A stretch of 64,000 bases of DNA from Bacteroidales bacterium (GTDB taxonomy: Bacteria; Bacteroidota; Bacteroidia; Bacteroidales; Muribaculaceae). Positions 26,006 through 34,639 of the stretch are shown piece after piece. Position 1 is the first letter of the stretch. The number at the start of each line of letters is the position of its first letter. The notes beneath the pieces were generated by a model that saw only the letters and a list, made by a program, of their open reading frames with translations, was not told where the DNA came from and searched no databases. The position numbers and the translations under genes are program-made. The stretch is taken from contig JAUNPQ010000002.1 in NCBI GenBank assembly GCA_030536615.1, positions 22,643 to 86,642 on the forward strand, in the 5' to 3' direction.

Positions 26006-27436
26006 ATGAAAAAAGACTCTACCGGCACGGCACGCACGCCGTCGCTGACAATTTCGCTGATACCTATAGCTCTCCTGCTTACAGCCCTTTTGTCAATTAT
26101 AATCTTCGAGGGCGCGGATGCTATAAATTCATATTCATCTCTTGCTCTGTTGGGCGCCTCTGCCATAGCGCTTGTGCTGACAGGTGCCTCGCGATGCCTG
26201 AACCGCCGGAATCTGCGCAACGGGACCATCACCGCCGCCCGACAGATTCTGCCGGCAGTGCCGTTGCTTGCCCTCATCGGTCTGGTGGCCACAACGTGGA
26301 TGCTTAGCGGCCTGGTGCCGGCATTCATTCACTACGGACTCAAATTCCTGAATCCCACATTCTTTCTGGTCATAACATGCACGGTATGTGCCCTTGTCTC
26401 GGTGCTGACAGGCTCATCATGGACCACAATAGCCACTATGGGTGTGGCATTCATAGGCATAGGTACGGCTATGGGCTATAGCCCCGGATGGGTTGCGGGA
26501 GCAATCATCTCAGGGGCATACTTCGGTGACAAGATTTCGCCGCTGAGTGACACCACAGTTGTTGCATCGTCAAGCTGTGGCGTGGAGCTTTTCAGCCACA
26601 TACGCTATCTGCTTGTCACCACTTTGCCGTCACTGATCATAGCATTGGGCGTGTTTGCCACAGCCGGATTTGTCACTGATGCCGGTCAGGCTGTGGCACG
26701 GGACTCAGCACTGCCACAGCTCATGACTGAGACGTTCAACATCTCGCCGTGGTTATTCCTTATCCCCGCCATCACAGTGACCCTGATTGTGTTGCGCGTA
26801 AAGACGGTTCTGACCCTTGCCGTGAGCGCCACACTGGGCCTGATAGCCATGTTCGTGTTCCAGCCTCAGATAACCGCCGATCTTGATATTTTCCGGGCGC
26901 TGTGGGCTGACACAACTTTCTCAACGCCGTCAGCGGCATTCAATGACCTTGTCTCCACATCAGGGTTCATGGGCATGATGCCCACCATTGAGCTTGTGCT
27001 GTCAGCCATGGTCTTCGGAGCCGTGCTAATCGGCACAGGGATGCTTGCCACAATATCAGGCGCTTTTGTCCGCAGGCTGCGCCGCAGCACCTCAATAGTG
27101 GGGGCCACAGTGGGAAGCGGCCTGTGTCTGAATGCATGCACCGCTGATCAATACCTGTCAATCATCGTAGGCGCCAACATTTACCGCGATGTCTACCGGC
27201 GCTTTTCACTTGAACCGCGTCTTCTGAGCCGCACTCTTGAGGACAGCATATCGGTGACATCCGTGCTCATTCCGTGGAATTCATGTGGAGTGACGCAGTC
27301 AGCCGTACTCGGCGTTCCGACGCTTGTCTACCTCCCCTATTGCGTGTTCAACTGGCTCTCTCCGCTTATGTCGCTGTTCATCGTGGCCACCGGCTACCGC
27401 ATTGTGCGCCGCGTCCCGGCACGCCATCCGGTCTGA
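26006..27436 (+). CDS. nhaC: Na+/H+ antiporter NhaC family
   Basis: A 476-residue inner-membrane protein with about 11 or 12 hydrophobic segments. The family motif GDKISPLSDTTVVAS lies in the first half, and SWTTIATMGVAFIGIG and GAVLIGTGML are typical of NhaC transporters, which exchange sodium for protons. The ATG at 26006 is preferred to the TTG at 26003. The substrate is inferred from family; malate/lactate exchangers are related. It is convergent with the nucleotidyltransferase gene. Confidence 0.88.
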   Translation: MKKDSTGTARTPSLTISLIPIALLLTALLSIIIFEGADAINSYSSLALLGASAIALVLTGASRCLNRRNLRNGTITAARQILPAVPLLALIGLVATTWMLSGLVPAFIHYGLKFLNPTFFLVITCTVCALVSVLTGSSWTTIATMGVAFIGIGTAMGYSPGWVAGAIISGAYFGDKISPLSDTTVVASSSCGVELFSHIRYLLVTTLPSLIIALGVFATAGFVTDAGQAVARDSALPQLMTETFNISPWLFLIPAITVTLIVLRVKTVLTLAVSATLGLIAMFVFQPQITADLDIFRALWADTTFSTPSAAFNDLVSTSGFMGMMPTIELVLSAMVFGAVLIGTGMLATISGAFVRRLRRSTSIVGATVGSGLCLNACTADQYLSIIVGANIYRDVYRRFSLEPRLLSRTLEDSISVTSVLIPWNSCGVTQSAVLGVPTLVYLPYCVFNWLSPLMSLFIVATGYRIVRRVPARHPV

Positions 27437-27482
27437 CAGCGGAGAGGAGGGAGAAAAGAGATCTTTTCACTTTTTCACGGCT

Positions 27483-28193
27483 TCATTCGCCGCTCAGAAA
27501 TGCTCTTGCTTTCTCAATGTCACCGGCATGGTCAACATCAATGATCTTGCCCAGATCAAAGGCACGCAGCCTGAGTCCGGCGGCAACAAGCGCGCGCTGA
27601 TAGTTGCGCATGCGGCTCACACCACGCTCCATGCACTGGGAAAGCACTGACAGCGCCGGCGTTGTCAGGCCATAGATGCCGCCGGAGATGTAGCGCACTC
27701 CCTCAAAAGGTTCATCGCGGAAGGCAGTGATGATGTTGTCACCGTCGGCATCAATATAGAGGGGCTTCTCGTCATCTATGTATGAGGTCACGGCCATATA
27801 GCCGTCGCAGGTATTGTCTGCGGCAAAGGCGGCGGCGTAGCGGCTGAAGTCATCAGGACGGAAGATGGTGTCAACAGTGGTGAGAATAAACTTTGAACCG
27901 GCGGGAAACACGCTGGACACCTCATAGAAACTGTGCATGGAGCTCGGAGTGGACTTCACCACAAGTTTCAAGGGAACATCGATGTGCTCACGCAGTGTCT
28001 CAAGATAGTCACGCACCTGCGTCATCTGTTCATTCACAATAACGGAGATGCTTTCCGCATCACAGTCACGGAATATGTCTATCAGGCGCCGTATCATGGG
28101 GCGTCCGTCAATGTCTACAAGCGGTTTGGGAAGCGAGACGCCTTCCTGAACAAGGCGTGAGCCTTCACCGGCAGCTATAATGGCGTAATTCAT
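27483..28193 (-). CDS. Sugar nucleotidyltransferase
   Basis: A 236-residue NTP_transferase protein. The nucleotide-binding motif AAGEGSRL is at the N-terminus, followed by PKPLVDIDGRPM, and TTVDTIFRPDDF carries the metal-binding Asp. It has no beta-helix domain, so it is a minimal pyrophosphorylase-like enzyme that would activate a sugar phosphate. The substrate is unknown. It lies 86 bp downstream of pdxA on the same strand. Confidence 0.8.
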   Translation of the reverse strand: MNYAIIAAGEGSRLVQEGVSLPKPLVDIDGRPMIRRLIDIFRDCDAESISVIVNEQMTQVRDYLETLREHIDVPLKLVVKSTPSSMHSFYEVSSVFPAGSKFILTTVDTIFRPDDFSRYAAAFAADNTCDGYMAVTSYIDDEKPLYIDADGDNIITAFRDEPFEGVRYISGGIYGLTTPALSVLSQCMERGVSRMRNYQRALVAAGLRLRAFDLGKIIDVDHAGDIEKARAFLSGE

Positions 28194-28279
28194 TGGATAT
28201 TATCTGAAATGGAATGGTTGAGAAGTCGATTAACGGCAACTTATTTAAGGGTATATAATAGTAAATTTTAAGCGCCCTC

Positions 28280-29371
28280 TTAATCTTCTGTCATCTGGAT
28301 TGTCTGATCACCGTTGCCTTTGTCATAGTAGTGGCGTCGAAGCGGATTGCGGTGGGCGCGGTCATCCATGGCGCGTGAACGCACAATGTCGGCGGCGGCA
28401 TAGATGGCGTTGCGCATGGACTCGCCTGAGGCAACTCCCTGTCCGGCAATATCATATGCGGTGCCATGGTCAGGCGATGTGCGCACGCACGGCAGTCCGG
28501 CTGTGAAGTTCACACCGGCATCCATCGATATGGTCTTGAATGGTGCAAGCCCCTGGTCGTGATACATTGCCAGAACACCGTCGAATTTATCATAAAGCCC
28601 GGCACCGAAGAATCCGTCGGCAGCATAAGGGCCGAAAGCCATGATCCCCTCCGCGCGAACATCCGCTATGGCCGGTTTTATAACTTCTTCCTCCTCTTTG
28701 CCCAACAGGCCGCCATCGCCGGCATGCGGGTTAAGAGCCAGCACGGCTATGCGGGGATTGTCCACAGAGAAATCGCGATGCAGCGATGCCCGGAAATCGC
28801 GCAATTTGCCGGCAATGGCCTCGCGGGTCAGCGCCCCGGCTATCTCCGAGACAGGCAAATGCGTGGTTGCCAGAGCCACCCGCAGGCGGCCGTTGAAAAG
28901 AATCATGAGAGCATGCGGAGCATCCGCTTCATCGCCGGTAAAGGCACACTGCAGATACTCTGTGTGCCCTGGAAAAATGAACGTGTCGCTCTGCACCGTG
29001 TGCTTGTCTATGGGGGCGGTGACAAGCGCATCGACAGCGCCCGTGCGCAGATCGGCCACAGCACGGTCAAGGGCAGCCACGGCGGCCGCACCGGCAGCAG
29101 CCGATGGCGTTCCGGGAACAGGTGATACATCCTCACCAACAACATTGATGATGTTGACGGCATCGGCACGGGCATCATCGGCACTCTCTATCATGTTGAA
29201 GTGCATCTCCGGGATGCCGGTCAGCTTGCGGTAGTGGGCGGCAATCCTGGCTGAGCCATAGATGATTGGCGTGCACAGTTCAAGAATACGGTTGTCCTCA
29301 AGAGCCTTGAGTATCACTTCATAGCCCACGCCGTTCATGTCGCCATGGGTAATTGCTATTTTGATTTTCAT
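28280..29371 (-). CDS. pdxA: 4-hydroxythreonine-4-phosphate dehydrogenase
   Basis: Oxidises 4-phosphohydroxy-threonine in pyridoxal phosphate synthesis. The 363-residue protein has the N-terminal THGDMNGVGYEV and metal-binding histidines in FPGHTEYLQ, LALNPHAGDGG and YHDQGLAPFK, all PdxA landmarks. Its ATG overlaps the rlmN stop in an ATGA, so the two are translationally coupled; an upstream frame extension is rejected for that reason. Confidence 0.95.
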   Translation of the reverse strand: MKIKIAITHGDMNGVGYEVILKALEDNRILELCTPIIYGSARIAAHYRKLTGIPEMHFNMIESADDARADAVNIINVVGEDVSPVPGTPSAAAGAAAVAALDRAVADLRTGAVDALVTAPIDKHTVQSDTFIFPGHTEYLQCAFTGDEADAPHALMILFNGRLRVALATTHLPVSEIAGALTREAIAGKLRDFRASLHRDFSVDNPRIAVLALNPHAGDGGLLGKEEEEVIKPAIADVRAEGIMAFGPYAADGFFGAGLYDKFDGVLAMYHDQGLAPFKTISMDAGVNFTAGLPCVRTSPDHGTAYDIAGQGVASGESMRNAIYAAADIVRSRAMDDRAHRNPLRRHYYDKGNGDQTIQMTED

Positions 29372-30444
29372 TGCTGTTCGTTGTTTTGTTTGTCTTTCCG
29401 GTTGCCGGCAAGCATGCCGCATGCCGCCATGATGTCCTGACCGCGCGAGGCACGGATTGTGGCGATGATTCCCAGAGCGTTCAGCCTGTCGCGGAATGCC
29501 TCCATGCGGGCCACGCTGCAGGGATGCAGATCAGAATCGGGAATGGAATGGAAGCGTATCAGATTGACACGGGCCGAGGTGCCGCGCAGCACACGTGCAA
29601 GAGCATCGGCATACTCAAGTGTGTCATTGACGCCCTCCCACATTATATATTCTATTGACAGACGGCGCTGATGAGCAAAGTCGTGACGGCGAAGCACATC
29701 AAGCACACGGCGGCTTGGCCATGCCCGCTCAACAGGCATAAGCCTTTCGCGCTGTGCCGGTCGCGGCGTATGCAGGCTCAACGCCACATGCACCTGTGTC
29801 TCGGCAAGCAGACGCTCCAGTTCGGGAAGTTTTCCGATGGTCGAGACAGTGATGCGCCGCGGGCTCCATGCCAGACCCCATGGCGCTGTCAGCACCTCTA
29901 TGGCCTGAAGCACAGCATCCACATTGTCCATAGGCTCGCCCATTCCCATGAATACAATGTTTGTCAGCGACCCGGAATTCTCCACGCTCAGAACCTGATT
30001 GATGATATCAGCCGCTGCAAGCTGCCCATGGAAACCCTGACGTCCGGTCATGCAGAAAGCACAGTGCATCCGGCAACCGGCCTGACTGGATATGCACAGC
30101 GTGGCGCGGTCATGATCGGGGATATATACAGCCTCCACATCAAGTCCGCAATGGCTGTCAAAGAGATACTTGACAGTGCCGTCCACAGACCGCATGGCAC
30201 TCAGCGGAGCTTCGCGGCCCACACAATATCCGGCTTCCGCAAGACGGTGCCGCGCCACTTTGCTCAGATTGGTCATGGCATCTATTCCGGTTACACGCTG
30301 CACATAAAGCCAGCGTGCTATCTGCTGGGCTGTGAAAGCCGGCAGCTCCAGTTCCCTGACAACCTCACGCAGCTGCCCCAGAGTCAGGCCGATCAACGGC
30401 TTGGGGCGCTCTGCCGCACCATATGACGACTTTTCCTGTTCCAT
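29368..30444 (-). CDS. rlmN: 23S rRNA (adenine2503-C2) / tRNA methyltransferase RlmN
   Basis: A radical SAM enzyme that methylates A2503 of 23S rRNA and A37 of some tRNAs. The 358-residue protein has the CxxxCxxC cluster motif (CRMHCAFC), the SAM-binding MGMGEPMDN and the C-terminal catalytic Cys region (DIMAACGML). The ATG at 30444 (MEQEKSSYG) is chosen; the 65 residues upstream in the same frame do not resemble the family. The start lies five bases from a -7 box, so the mRNA may be leaderless. Confidence 0.95.
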   Translation of the reverse strand: MEQEKSSYGAAERPKPLIGLTLGQLREVVRELELPAFTAQQIARWLYVQRVTGIDAMTNLSKVARHRLAEAGYCVGREAPLSAMRSVDGTVKYLFDSHCGLDVEAVYIPDHDRATLCISSQAGCRMHCAFCMTGRQGFHGQLAAADIINQVLSVENSGSLTNIVFMGMGEPMDNVDAVLQAIEVLTAPWGLAWSPRRITVSTIGKLPELERLLAETQVHVALSLHTPRPAQRERLMPVERAWPSRRVLDVLRRHDFAHQRRLSIEYIMWEGVNDTLEYADALARVLRGTSARVNLIRFHSIPDSDLHPCSVARMEAFRDRLNALGIIATIRASRGQDIMAACGMLAGNRKDKQNNEQQ

Positions 30445-30449
30445 AGCCA

Positions 30450-30457
30450 CAAAATTA
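30450..30457 (-). promoter_or_regulatory. -7 box abutting the rlmN start
   Basis: On the minus strand TAATTTTG ends five bases before the ATG at 30444. No TTG was found at -33. The position predicts transcription from, or next to, the start codon. Confidence 0.5.
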
Positions 30458-30657
30458 CACAAAATTGCCGAATATCCACTTGTACGCCCTCTTATTCTTG
30501 GAATCTCACCGTCATTGATTAGGTTAATCCGGCGAAAATCATTAAATTCGCGACCATAAAACAAAACCCGACAGCTTGATATACAGGGGCTACCGGGATT
30601 CAACATTGCAAAATTAGAGCTTTTGTCTAATCCAAACAAATCTTCAACTATAACACA

Positions 30658-30915
30658 ATGGCTGATATTATAAAACTCGCAGACGTAGAGTCCGCTATAA
30701 TAGAATTAAGAGGACAGCGAGTTATTCTTGACAGCGATGTGGCACGGCTATATGGTGTTGAGACCAGAGAGGTGAACCAGACTATTCGGAACAATCCTGA
30801 TAAATTCCCCTCCGGATATGTTCTGGAATTAAAGTTTTCTCGGCCCAAGCCGAAATTCTCAAGAATGACGACACTTAGGAATAGGTTGGTTTTATTACAA
30901 TTATCTCGTATTTAG
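30658..30915 (+). CDS. Truncated ORF6N-domain protein
   Basis: The first 60 or so residues (VILDSDVARLYGVETREVNQTIRNN) are a clear ORF6N domain, a DNA-binding domain of phage and mobile-element antirepressor-like proteins. After FPSGYVLEL the match fades and the frame ends at 85 residues, while intact relatives are usually well over 150. It is therefore a truncated or frameshifted remnant that may still be translated. It sits in a more AT-rich stretch just upstream of a CPBP protease gene. Confidence 0.65.
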   Translation: MADIIKLADVESAIIELRGQRVILDSDVARLYGVETREVNQTIRNNPDKFPSGYVLELKFSRPKPKFSRMTTLRNRLVLLQLSRI

Positions 30916-30938
30916 AATAAAAATTTATCTCATTTATA

Positions 30939-31715
30939 ATGATTTCATTCAGTTCAAAAACTGCAAAGGTGCTATATTCCATAGTTGCTTGTGTTCTTCT
31001 CATGGTCGTATATGACGAGGCGTGGAGAGTTACGGCATTATTAGGACTACATTCGGCCTCGCTGTTGAAATTTATTATTGGTTATTCAATAATGTTTCTT
31101 GGAGTTATGATACTCACCGTCATTGTCGTAAAACCCAAAGAATTGTTCTCATTTCTTGGTTTGAATGGCAATATTGCCAAAGGACTTGGTATTGCTTTTT
31201 TATGCGTACTGCCTCTCTTTATAGTGTTTCCCATTATCGGCTCATTCAATACAGACACCACTTTTTCTTTTATTTTGAGGAAAAGCATTTTACCGGGATT
31301 TATGGAAGAATTTATGTTCAGGGCATTTATGTTCGGACTGCTTTTCCGTTATGCAAAAACAGGCCTCATCTGGGCCGTTATATTACCTGCGCTTTTGTTT
31401 GGTTCGCTGCATATTTATCAAGGGCATGATGTCATTTCTTCTCTTGCCGCTTTCGGAGTCACCTTTTTGGGCGCAGTTTATTTCAGTTGGATGTATGTTG
31501 AATGGAATTTCAATCTATGGGTTCCTGTTGGTCTGCATATTCTGATGAACGGTGCATGGGTCATATTCACGATGGAAGGAACTGAAGTTGCCGCCGGAGG
31601 ATTGATTTCAAACATTGTCCGTGTAATCAGTATCTTGTTAGCAATTACCATCACTGTATGGTATAAAAAACGAAGTGACACTAAAATTTTCAATTATCCC
31701 GTTTGGCAATTTTAG
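30939..31715 (+). CDS. CPBP family intramembrane glutamic endopeptidase
   Basis: A 258-residue membrane protein with about seven hydrophobic segments. The CPBP (Abi/CAAX-like) motifs are present: EEFMFRAF (EExxxR), then FGSLHIYQG with the conserved His, then HILMN. Relatives process prenylated proteins in eukaryotes, and in bacteria act in bacteriocin self-immunity or stress. Base composition is more AT-rich than the flanking genes, suggesting transfer. A further membrane-protein frame continues after its TAG stop. Confidence 0.82.
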   Translation: MISFSSKTAKVLYSIVACVLLMVVYDEAWRVTALLGLHSASLLKFIIGYSIMFLGVMILTVIVVKPKELFSFLGLNGNIAKGLGIAFLCVLPLFIVFPIIGSFNTDTTFSFILRKSILPGFMEEFMFRAFMFGLLFRYAKTGLIWAVILPALLFGSLHIYQGHDVISSLAAFGVTFLGAVYFSWMYVEWNFNLWVPVGLHILMNGAWVIFTMEGTEVAAGGLISNIVRVISILLAITITVWYKKRSDTKIFNYPVWQF

Positions 31716-31742
31716 AAATTCCCGTTTTTATCAACCATCAAA

Positions 31743-31946
31743 TTGCAGACCTTATCAGGAGAGATATTCTTCTGTGCGTGCCTCGTGGTCCTTTCCACAC
31801 TTCTCTTTCCCAATGCGTGGATTCATAACCAAAAAGCGTTTTGGACCATGGCAATAACATTGCTTATTGCGATAATATTCAGCATATTCTACTATTGGCC
31901 CAAATATATAGAATTGTTCCGCGACCTCAATTCCATAAAAGAATAA
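31743..31946 (+). CDS. Small membrane-protein frame following the CPBP gene
   Basis: A 67-residue frame with two hydrophobic segments (FFCACLVVLSTLLFP and AITLLIAIIFSIFYYWP). It has only a TTG start at 31743 and lies in the same frame as the CPBP gene, nine codons after its TAG stop. It could be a small protein made from a rare start, or a former C-terminal extension cut off by the stop codon. A hairpin with a short T-run follows at 31975. Confidence 0.35.
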   Translation: MQTLSGEIFFCACLVVLSTLLFPNAWIHNQKAFWTMAITLLIAIIFSIFYYWPKYIELFRDLNSIKE

Positions 31947-31974
31947 TCCATTCACATCAAACAACAATGCACAA

Positions 31975-32002
31975 CAAAGCCGCTCCTAATCCGGGCGGTT
32001 TT
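31975..32002 (+). terminator. Probable terminator after the CPBP region
   Basis: AAAGCCGC pairs with GCGGTTTT (one G-U) around an 11-base loop. The right arm ends in TTTT. It lies 30 bp after the last frame of the CPBP region. Confidence 0.5.
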
Positions 32003-32099
32003 GCTGCTGATCCTTAAAAATTCTTTGAGATAACGGTAGCCTGAACGTCTTTTCAGTTTACTCAATGCAATATCAAATCACGATAGCTCCTTTGGAGCC

Positions 32100-33371
32100 T
32101 TATGGCTGGAGTAAGAATTTCCATGCCGGAATAACTTCTATCCTTACGTCCTCCATTTCTACAATTCCTTCATCATCGTAGGTCACAATTATATTGCGAC
32201 GGCACGACAATCGTGACTGAACTTTTAGCAATGCTTTCGTTTCACGTTCAAAAGTGCCTCCGGCATCATTCATCGTGTAGCATACCTGAATGGCTGTCTC
32301 CGTCTGGGGAATATAGAAATCCACTTCAACCCCATGATTGTAGAAATAGACGGCATCTTTTGATCCATAACTCGAAATCAATTTCAGAGCCACCATATTT
32401 TCAAGCAGTGATGTGCGGATGTCAAGAGCCAGCAGGGATATTATGCCGTTGTCGATAAAATAATATTTCGGATTGGAAACCTTATTAGCAAGACTGTCCG
32501 CGATATTGGTGACCGGCAGTATAAGATACGCTTCGGAAGCGTAGCCTAGATAGTTTATCACCGTGCTTTTGCCTATCTTCGTTCCTGTCGAGGCCACTAT
32601 ATTTGTCGCGCGCGTAAATGACAGCGGTTGCTTTACACATTCCGCCAGTTTACGGAAAAGAATCCGAAGGGCAAAAACATTCTCAATCCTGTGGCGTGCG
32701 GCGATGTCGCCAAGAAATATCTTCTGATAGAGGCTCATGAGATAATCGCGCTTCACCGGTAGCGTGGCACATTCAGGGAAGCCGCCGAACTGGAAATATT
32801 CCTCGAACAATCTCATGAATTCTCCACGGGCGGTTGTTGTCGCAGTCAGCAGTTTGTCGGCGGGATTTTTGCCATTGGCTTTAAGATATTCATCGAACTG
32901 CATGGGGAACACTTCACGGGTCATATATCTGCCGCCGAGAGCCGCGTTAACATCCGTGGAGAGCATCTTCGCATTGCTTCCAGTTATGAATACCGTAAAT
33001 TTGTTGTCGGCTATCCTGCGCGCGAAACGCTCCCAGCCATCGACATTCTGAATCTCATCAAGGAACAGCATCGGGCGTTTTTCACTCAATCCTGAGTGGA
33101 CTTCAAGTATCATATTGAGGTCATCGACCGTCATTCCGGCAAGACGCTCATCCTCAAAATTGATATATACTATCTCATCCCATGTATATCCTGCTGCAAT
33201 CAGTTCCTGAATCTTTCCATAAAGAATATAGGATTTGCCGGCGCGACGCGCACCAACCAACACCTGACGGTCAAATCCGTCAAGCGATATTCTTCGTTTG
33301 ATAACCTCGTGACGCATAACCTCTTCACGGTTTTCAAGCATCACCTCGCGTAGAATTTCAGATTTTATCAT
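32100..33371 (-). CDS. AAA ATPase with DUF4143 domain
   Basis: A 423-residue ATPase of the AAA_14 plus DUF4143 type, common in Bacteroidetes and archaea and of unknown function. Walker A is GARRAGKSY near residue 40, Walker B is MLFLDEIQN, and the sensor is FITGSNAKML. The C-terminal DUF4143 part (YYFIDNGIISLLALD and VDFYIPQTE) resembles a PD-(D/E)xK nuclease fold. The promoter carries striking repeats of TGTCTTG, which suggests control by a dedicated regulator or by the protein itself. Confidence 0.88.
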   Translation of the reverse strand: MIKSEILREVMLENREEVMRHEVIKRRISLDGFDRQVLVGARRAGKSYILYGKIQELIAAGYTWDEIVYINFEDERLAGMTVDDLNMILEVHSGLSEKRPMLFLDEIQNVDGWERFARRIADNKFTVFITGSNAKMLSTDVNAALGGRYMTREVFPMQFDEYLKANGKNPADKLLTATTTARGEFMRLFEEYFQFGGFPECATLPVKRDYLMSLYQKIFLGDIAARHRIENVFALRILFRKLAECVKQPLSFTRATNIVASTGTKIGKSTVINYLGYASEAYLILPVTNIADSLANKVSNPKYYFIDNGIISLLALDIRTSLLENMVALKLISSYGSKDAVYFYNHGVEVDFYIPQTETAIQVCYTMNDAGGTFERETKALLKVQSRLSCRRNIIVTYDDEGIVEMEDVRIEVIPAWKFLLQP

Positions 33372-33376
33372 TGTGG

Positions 33377-33430
33377 TTTTGTCTTATTCACAAGACAAAA
33401 TTAGGCATTTTCTGTCTTGTATGCAAGACA
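33377..33430. repeat. Repeated CAAGACA/TGTCTTG sites in the ATPase promoter
   Basis: CAAGACA occurs at 33391-33397 and 33424-33430, and its complement TGTCTTG at 33413-33419. In addition TTTTGTCTT (33377-33385) and AAGACAAAA (33392-33400) form a 9-bp inverted repeat. All four lie within 54 bp, across the -33, -7 and start region, as operator sites would. Confidence 0.6.
33396..33426 (-). promoter_or_regulatory. Promoter of the DUF4143 ATPase
   Basis: On the minus strand TTG (33426-33424) and TAATTTTG (33403-33396) with a 20-nt spacer. The leader is about 20 nt. Confidence 0.7.
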
Positions 33431-33472
33431 GAGGCTGAGGTTTTGCTGCTGACGCACTATTGGGCACTGAAT

Positions 33473-33526
33473 AAAAAAAGAATGAGCGAAAGTCTGTCTA
33501 TTGCTAAACTTACAATCACTCATTCT
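33473..33526 (-). terminator. Terminator downstream of tRNA-Asp
   Basis: On the minus strand AGAATGAG pairs with CTCATTCT across a long loop and is followed directly by seven T residues. It begins 12 nt after the tRNA. Confidence 0.6.
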
Positions 33527-33537
33527 CCTCTCTCCTC

Positions 33538-33614
33538 TGGCGGTGCGGACGGGACTCGAACCCGCGACCCCCTGCGTGACAGGCAGGTATTCTAACCAGC
33601 TGAACTACCGCACC
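33538..33614 (-). tRNA. tRNA-Asp (GTC)
   Basis: The acceptor stem GGTGCGG pairs with CCGCACC, followed by discriminator G and an encoded CCA (33540-33538). The anticodon stem CCTGC/GCAGG encloses loop CTGTCAC, giving anticodon GTC for aspartate. The T-arm contains GGGTTCGAGTCCC. The gene has its own promoter and terminator. Confidence 0.95.
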
Positions 33615-33671
33615 GTGTCTTTTTGCTGCTCTCAGCAGTCGGTGGGAGAGTTGCTCTTTGCTTTTGCGATG

Positions 33672-33703
33672 CAAAGTTATAACCTTTTTTTATTCTGTGC
33701 AAA
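33672..33703 (-). promoter_or_regulatory. Promoter of tRNA-Asp
   Basis: On the minus strand TTTG (33703-33700) and TAACTTTG (33679-33672), spacer 20, a perfect consensus pair about 55 nt before the mature tRNA. Confidence 0.75.
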
Positions 33704-33883
33704 TTTTCCCCGAAAAATTTTCCAATTATTTTTTTCGGAAAGGGTAAGACGGGACGGACCTGCATGACCGATCTGACAAATACAGAGGAGACCCATTGCG
33801 GCGAATGATGACGCCACACGCCGTAGGGAGACTCAAACTTTTGGGGAGTGGAGAGTGTTGTTTTTATATCACATTGTCTATTT

Positions 33884-34612
33884 ATGCCTGTCATCGCAAA
33901 TCAGCAGAATCGTCTCCGCATTGCCGCATGGTGTCATGGAATTGTCCTGGTGCTGTCGCTGATGCTGGTGGTGTACATCTCAATTGACACGTTCCATGGG
34001 TGGCGGCTGGCCACGGACAGCGGCTTCATGCGTTTTCAGCTGTGGATATGTATGGCGTTCATCGCTGACTTTTTTGTGGAGCTGTGGATTGCCCCTGACC
34101 GTCGGCGTTTTCTGTTCCACAATCTTGTGTTTCTGTTGGTTTCCATACCTTATCTGAACATCATCACGGCGTTAGACATTGACATGCCGCCTGAGGCGTT
34201 CTATTATATGCGGTTCATGCCGCTTCTGCGGGGCGCGTATGTCATGACACGCACGGTGGGATATATGTCTGACATCCGCATTGTGAGCATTTTCTGGTCT
34301 TATGTGGTGACTTTGGTAATGGCACTTTATTTCGGAGCATTGATGTTCTTCTGGCGCGAGGCTCCGGTCAATCCGCAAGTGAGCACATTTTTTGATGCCG
34401 TGTGGTTCTGTGCCACGCAGATGACAACGTTAGGCTGTTCTATTTTCCCGGTGACGGGGGCGGGACGCATTCTTTCGTCAATGTTGTCAATGATGGGCAT
34501 GGTGATGTTTCCGCTGTTCACGGTCTATATCTCGGACATTCTGCGGCGGCACATCCGCAAGCAACGTGCCGCCGCATCATCATCTCTTGACAAAACGGCC
34601 ACAAAATCATAA
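33884..34612 (+). CDS. Ion-channel-like membrane protein
   Basis: A 242-residue protein with about five membrane segments, then a pore-helix-like stretch (WFCATQMTTLGCS) and a final membrane helix (MVMFPLFTVYISDI). This is the ground plan of voltage-gated-like or two-helix potassium channels. The filter position reads TLGCS instead of the potassium signature TVGYG, so ion selectivity is uncertain. The ATG at 33884 gives a short cytoplasmic N-terminus. The C-terminal tail is short and basic, without an RCK domain. Confidence 0.65.
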   Translation: MPVIANQQNRLRIAAWCHGIVLVLSLMLVVYISIDTFHGWRLATDSGFMRFQLWICMAFIADFFVELWIAPDRRRFLFHNLVFLLVSIPYLNIITALDIDMPPEAFYYMRFMPLLRGAYVMTRTVGYMSDIRIVSIFWSYVVTLVMALYFGALMFFWREAPVNPQVSTFFDAVWFCATQMTTLGCSIFPVTGAGRILSSMLSMMGMVMFPLFTVYISDILRRHIRKQRAAASSSLDKTATKS

Positions 34613-34617
34613 CTTTG
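34587..34617 (+). promoter_or_regulatory. Promoter of the DUF1573 gene
   Basis: TTG at 34587-34589 and TAACTTTG at 34610-34617, spacer 20. It overlaps the last codons of the channel-like gene, so the DUF1573 gene has its own start of transcription. Confidence 0.7.
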
Positions 34618-34639
34618 CAGTTCTCAAAAGTATATTAGT

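Noticed and set aside
28466-29125. 219-residue plus-strand frame over pdxA
   Set aside because: Antisense shadow; pdxA is unambiguous.
29671-30426. 251-residue plus-strand frame over rlmN
   Set aside because: Shadow of a strongly conserved gene, without any motif.
32080-32100. Short hairpin AGCTCC-TTT-GGAGCC next to the DUF4143 ATPase stop
   Set aside because: Six base pairs or fewer and no clear T-run on the minus strand; too weak to call a terminator.
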